From Oscillospiraceae bacterium (GTDB lineage Bacteria > Bacillota > Clostridia > Oscillospirales > Oscillospiraceae): 7,945 nt of DNA. Numbering within the stretch: the first letter of the stretch is position 1; each line of letters opens with the position of its first letter. The DNA lies in the NCBI GenBank assembly GCA_009786775.1, contig WQRL01000069.1, positions 1-7,945 of the forward strand, given 5' to 3'. Positions 6,114 to 7,945 of the stretch are shown here, piece by piece. Both the position numbers and the translations under genes were made by a program. The notes below the pieces were generated by a model that ran no database searches, was not told where the DNA came from, and saw nothing but the letters and a program-made list of their open reading frames with translations.

Positions 6114-6142
6114 ACTCTATCACGTCCGCAACATGAAGTCAA
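6114..6142 (-). promoter_or_regulatory. Promoter candidate for the 23-codon gene
   Basis: On the minus strand TTGACT (complement of 6137-6142; 5 of 6 consensus) and TAGAGT (complement of 6114-6119; 4 of 6) are exactly 17 bases apart. The start site would fall near 6107, so the mRNA would begin almost directly with the Shine-Dalgarno and have a leader of about 17 bases. It lies in the gap downstream of the LRR gene, so the peptide gene need not depend on LRR read-through. Confidence 0.5.
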
Positions 6143-6225
6143 CAACAAAAGCATAATATTGTCTAAATTTATTATAGATTATGTCGCAGTTTCTCCCATA
6201 GTTTCCATAGACTTTGCAAAAGCTG

Positions 6226-7788
6226 CTAGTACTCAATGCTAGCTCTCGGCAAAGCCTCTTGAAGTTCGGCAATTTGATTCGGACTTATAGGATTGTAGAG
6301 CAAATTAATCCGCATTAAGTTTGCCAAGGTATTCAATGGCGCGATGTTGGATATTTGGTTGCTTTCCAAATCAAGGCATGTTAGATTTGTCAAACTACGC
6401 AAAGATGCGACATCAGATATTTGGTTTTGGTTCAAAACAAGCCGCGTCAAGTTAGTCAGACGCCCCAAAGGCACAACATCTGTTATTAGGTTGCCCCACA
6501 ACCAAAGCTCTTCTAGGCTAGTCAAGCTACCTAAGGGCGTTATGTCGGTTATTTGACTTCTGCCAATATTAAGATGTGTTAGGTTATACAAGCTGCTAAG
6601 AGGCGCAAGATTAGACGTCTGAATCCCATCCAACGTAAGCACTCTTAGGGTCGTCAAATTACTCAGTGATCCGATTTCGGAAATCGGATTGTCATTCAAC
6701 CGAAGAGATGATATGGCAGTTAAACTACTCAAGGGTGTAATGTCAGAAATTTGATTCCTTCCCAAATCAAGTAAAGATAGATTCTCCATGCCACCTAAGG
6801 GCGCAATATCAGAAACTTGATTGTCGGTCAGAATAAGCCACATTAGGCTAATCAGTCCCCTCAACGGCCCAGTGTCAGAAATTTGATTTCTACTTAAACA
6901 AAGCGAAATTAAGCCAGTTAAGCTGCTCAGAGGCGAAATATCGGATATTTTGTTAAAACTCAAAGCGAGGTCCGACAGGTTGGTCAAACCCTCTAGCGGC
7001 TTGATATCAGATATTTGATTGCTCCCCAACCAAAGCAATGATAGATTCAGTCCGCTTAAAGGCTCAATGTTGTATATTTGGTTTTCACCCAACCAAAGCC
7101 CCGTTATGTTTGCCAGGTAACTAAGGGGTGAGATGTCAGAAATCTGGTTTCCACTCAAATCAAGCGTTATCAGGTCAGTCAGGCTGCTCAGAGGCGAAAT
7201 GTCAGAAATCTGATTATCTCGCAAATAAAGCCATGTTACATTTTGCGGTATCTCTCCGCTCGCCACCATCTCCGCAAGCCTTGCATCGGTCACCCCATTT
7301 CTAGAAAAGCTGACCCTTACAATCGGAGTAGTTTCTATGTTATCTATACGCACACGACTTCCCACAACCACCGTTGCTGTGTTTGCATCCCACCCTACAT
7401 TCACACGAATGCTCCTGAGCAAAAGTCTAAGCGGTAACATAGTTCTGCCGCCAATTATCTGAGCGGGAACGTCTAGGGTGGATTCAACACCATTGGTTGT
7501 GAATATATCGCTATCAATAGTAATTACTATAACATCACCGTTTCTGCGCAGTGTCACCTGCTGAGATTGAGGATTCCAGTCCACATCAAACTCCAGCAGT
7601 TCAAACACTCCGCGCACAGGCACGAGCGTTCTCCCATCAATAATTACAGGAACTTGGTCTGCAAACTCAACCTGCCGGCCATTTACAACGACAGTTATGG
7701 GCGTGTCTGCTAATACCGATATCGGAGTTATTCCAACAAGCAACGGAGTCAAAATAAGTACAGCGATTAAGCGCCATAGTTTTTTCAT
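6226..7788 (-). CDS. Secreted protein with copper-amine-oxidase-N-like domain and internalin-type leucine-rich repeats
   Basis: This 520-residue protein starts with a Sec signal peptide: KK and R near the start, a hydrophobic core LIAVLILTPLLVGI, and a probable cut after VLA (about residue 27). Residues 31-142 form a copper-amine-oxidase N-terminal-like domain with two related halves: VVVNGRQV, then VPVIIDGRTLVPVRGVFELL and WNPQSQQVTL, then VPAQIIGGRTMLPLRLLL and VGWDANTATVVV. A linker (143-183) leads to 14 internalin-type repeats (184-490) of 22 residues, with a typical unit LxLxxNQISDIxPLxxL. A capping segment (491-520) ends the protein. There is no LPXTG, SLH or membrane anchor at the C-terminus, so it is probably released or held through its N-terminal domain. 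LRRs of this type usually bind proteins or glycans; the ligand is unknown. The ATG at 7788 has GGAGG (complement of 7796-7800) 7 bases upstream. It faces the arg operon, is visibly more AT-rich, and is functionally unrelated to it. No strong terminator lies directly after its stop. Confidence 0.88.
   Translation of the reverse strand: MKKLWRLIAVLILTPLLVGITPISVLADTPITVVVNGRQVEFADQVPVIIDGRTLVPVRGVFELLEFDVDWNPQSQQVTLRRNGDVIVITIDSDIFTTNGVESTLDVPAQIIGGRTMLPLRLLLRSIRVNVGWDANTATVVVGSRVRIDNIETTPIVRVSFSRNGVTDARLAEMVASGEIPQNVTWLYLRDNQISDISPLSSLTDLITLDLSGNQISDISPLSYLANITGLWLGENQIYNIEPLSGLNLSLLWLGSNQISDIKPLEGLTNLSDLALSFNKISDISPLSSLTGLISLCLSRNQISDTGPLRGLISLMWLILTDNQVSDIAPLGGMENLSLLDLGRNQISDITPLSSLTAISSLRLNDNPISEIGSLSNLTTLRVLTLDGIQTSNLAPLSSLYNLTHLNIGRSQITDITPLGSLTSLEELWLWGNLITDVVPLGRLTNLTRLVLNQNQISDVASLRSLTNLTCLDLESNQISNIAPLNTLANLMRINLLYNPISPNQIAELQEALPRASIEY
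6319..7239 (-). repeat. Tandem 66-bp repeats encoding 14 leucine-rich repeats
   Basis: Fourteen in-frame units encode residues 184-490 of the LRR protein. Thirteen are 66 bp (22 residues); unit 3 (residues 228-248, about bases 7045-7107) is 63 bp because one residue before the last N is missing. Units 1, 2, 5 and 8 share most of NQISDISPLSSL or close variants, while units 9, 10 and 13 have lost the otherwise constant PL (GSL) or the N of the NQ pair or carry ASL. The similarity at DNA level could support unit gain or loss by recombination. Confidence 0.85.
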
Positions 7789-7945
7789 ACAATAGCCTCC
7801 CCTGTTAAATTTTTGTACGTATTTATTTCAAAAAATCATCGTTAAATAGGGTCTGCTGTAAAACCTAGCGACAATAAGATATTATGAAAAAATCGCTAAA
7901 AAAAGACGAAAATAACTTTCGATAAAAAAGTCGCAAAGAAGCCCT
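7789..7945 (-). other. AT-rich upstream region of the LRR gene
   Basis: This stretch holds the ribosome binding site of the LRR gene (complement of 7796-7800) and presumably its promoter. The best -10 match is CATAAT (complement of 7881-7886), lying beyond runs of T on the minus strand, but no good -35 element precedes it. Other features are an imperfect direct repeat (TCGCTAAAAAAAGACG at 7893-7908 and TCGATAAAAAAGTCGC near 7919-7934) and a 5-bp hairpin (7907-7911 with 7917-7921). I see no second gene; the window ends inside this region. Confidence 0.35.

Noticed and set aside
7884..7925. 13-codon plus-strand ORF rich in lysine (starts MKKSLKK)
   Set aside because: No ribosome binding site and it lies in the A-rich upstream region of the oppositely oriented LRR gene; it follows from base composition.
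1..7945. CRISPR array, tRNA or rRNA genes, insertion sequences, phage genes or defence systems
   Set aside because: No regularly spaced short repeats, cloverleaf or rRNA sequence, transposase motifs or phage or defence domains were seen on either strand; the only tandem repeats are the in-frame LRR units.

Overview
This window looks like a chromosomal piece of a Firmicutes (Bacillota) bacterium, most likely of the Clostridia. The support is indirect: strong GGAGG-type ribosome binding sites, an argC-argJ-argB-argD-argF cluster, an arginine-operator (ARG box) sequence that fits the Bacillus AhrC/ArgR consensus, and flanking genes for surface or secreted proteins with SLH, copper-amine-oxidase-N and internalin-like leucine-rich-repeat modules. 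No species can be named from the sequence alone.

Layout: (1) Bases 2-217 are the C-terminal end of an SLH-domain surface protein, followed by a strong stem-loop (246-291). (2) Bases 292-684 are non-coding but full of structure: two tandem ARG boxes (312-349), a 41-position imperfect palindrome (394-541) that could be a structured RNA or a repeat element, and a good extended -10 promoter (611-639) overlapped by a third, weaker ARG-like box. (3) Bases 685-5948 are five closely packed plus-strand genes, argC (type 2), argJ, argB, argD and argF. Together they convert glutamate to N-acetylglutamate, its phosphate and semialdehyde, acetylornithine, ornithine and finally citrulline; ArgJ recycles the acetyl group. 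argG, argH, carAB and argR are not in the window. (4) Bases 5949-6225 lie between convergent units. They hold what appears to be a complete micro-gene on the minus strand: promoter, ideal Shine-Dalgarno, a 23-codon ORF for an amphipathic peptide, and a terminator. (5) Bases 6226-7788 (minus) encode a secreted protein with a signal peptide, a copper-amine-oxidase-N-like domain and 14 leucine-rich repeats plus a C-terminal cap. Bases 7789-7945 are its AT-rich upstream region.

The arginine cluster is ordinary biosynthesis. The two places most worth a second look are the argC upstream region (distant tandem operators plus a long hairpin) and the 23-residue micro-gene between argF and the LRR gene.
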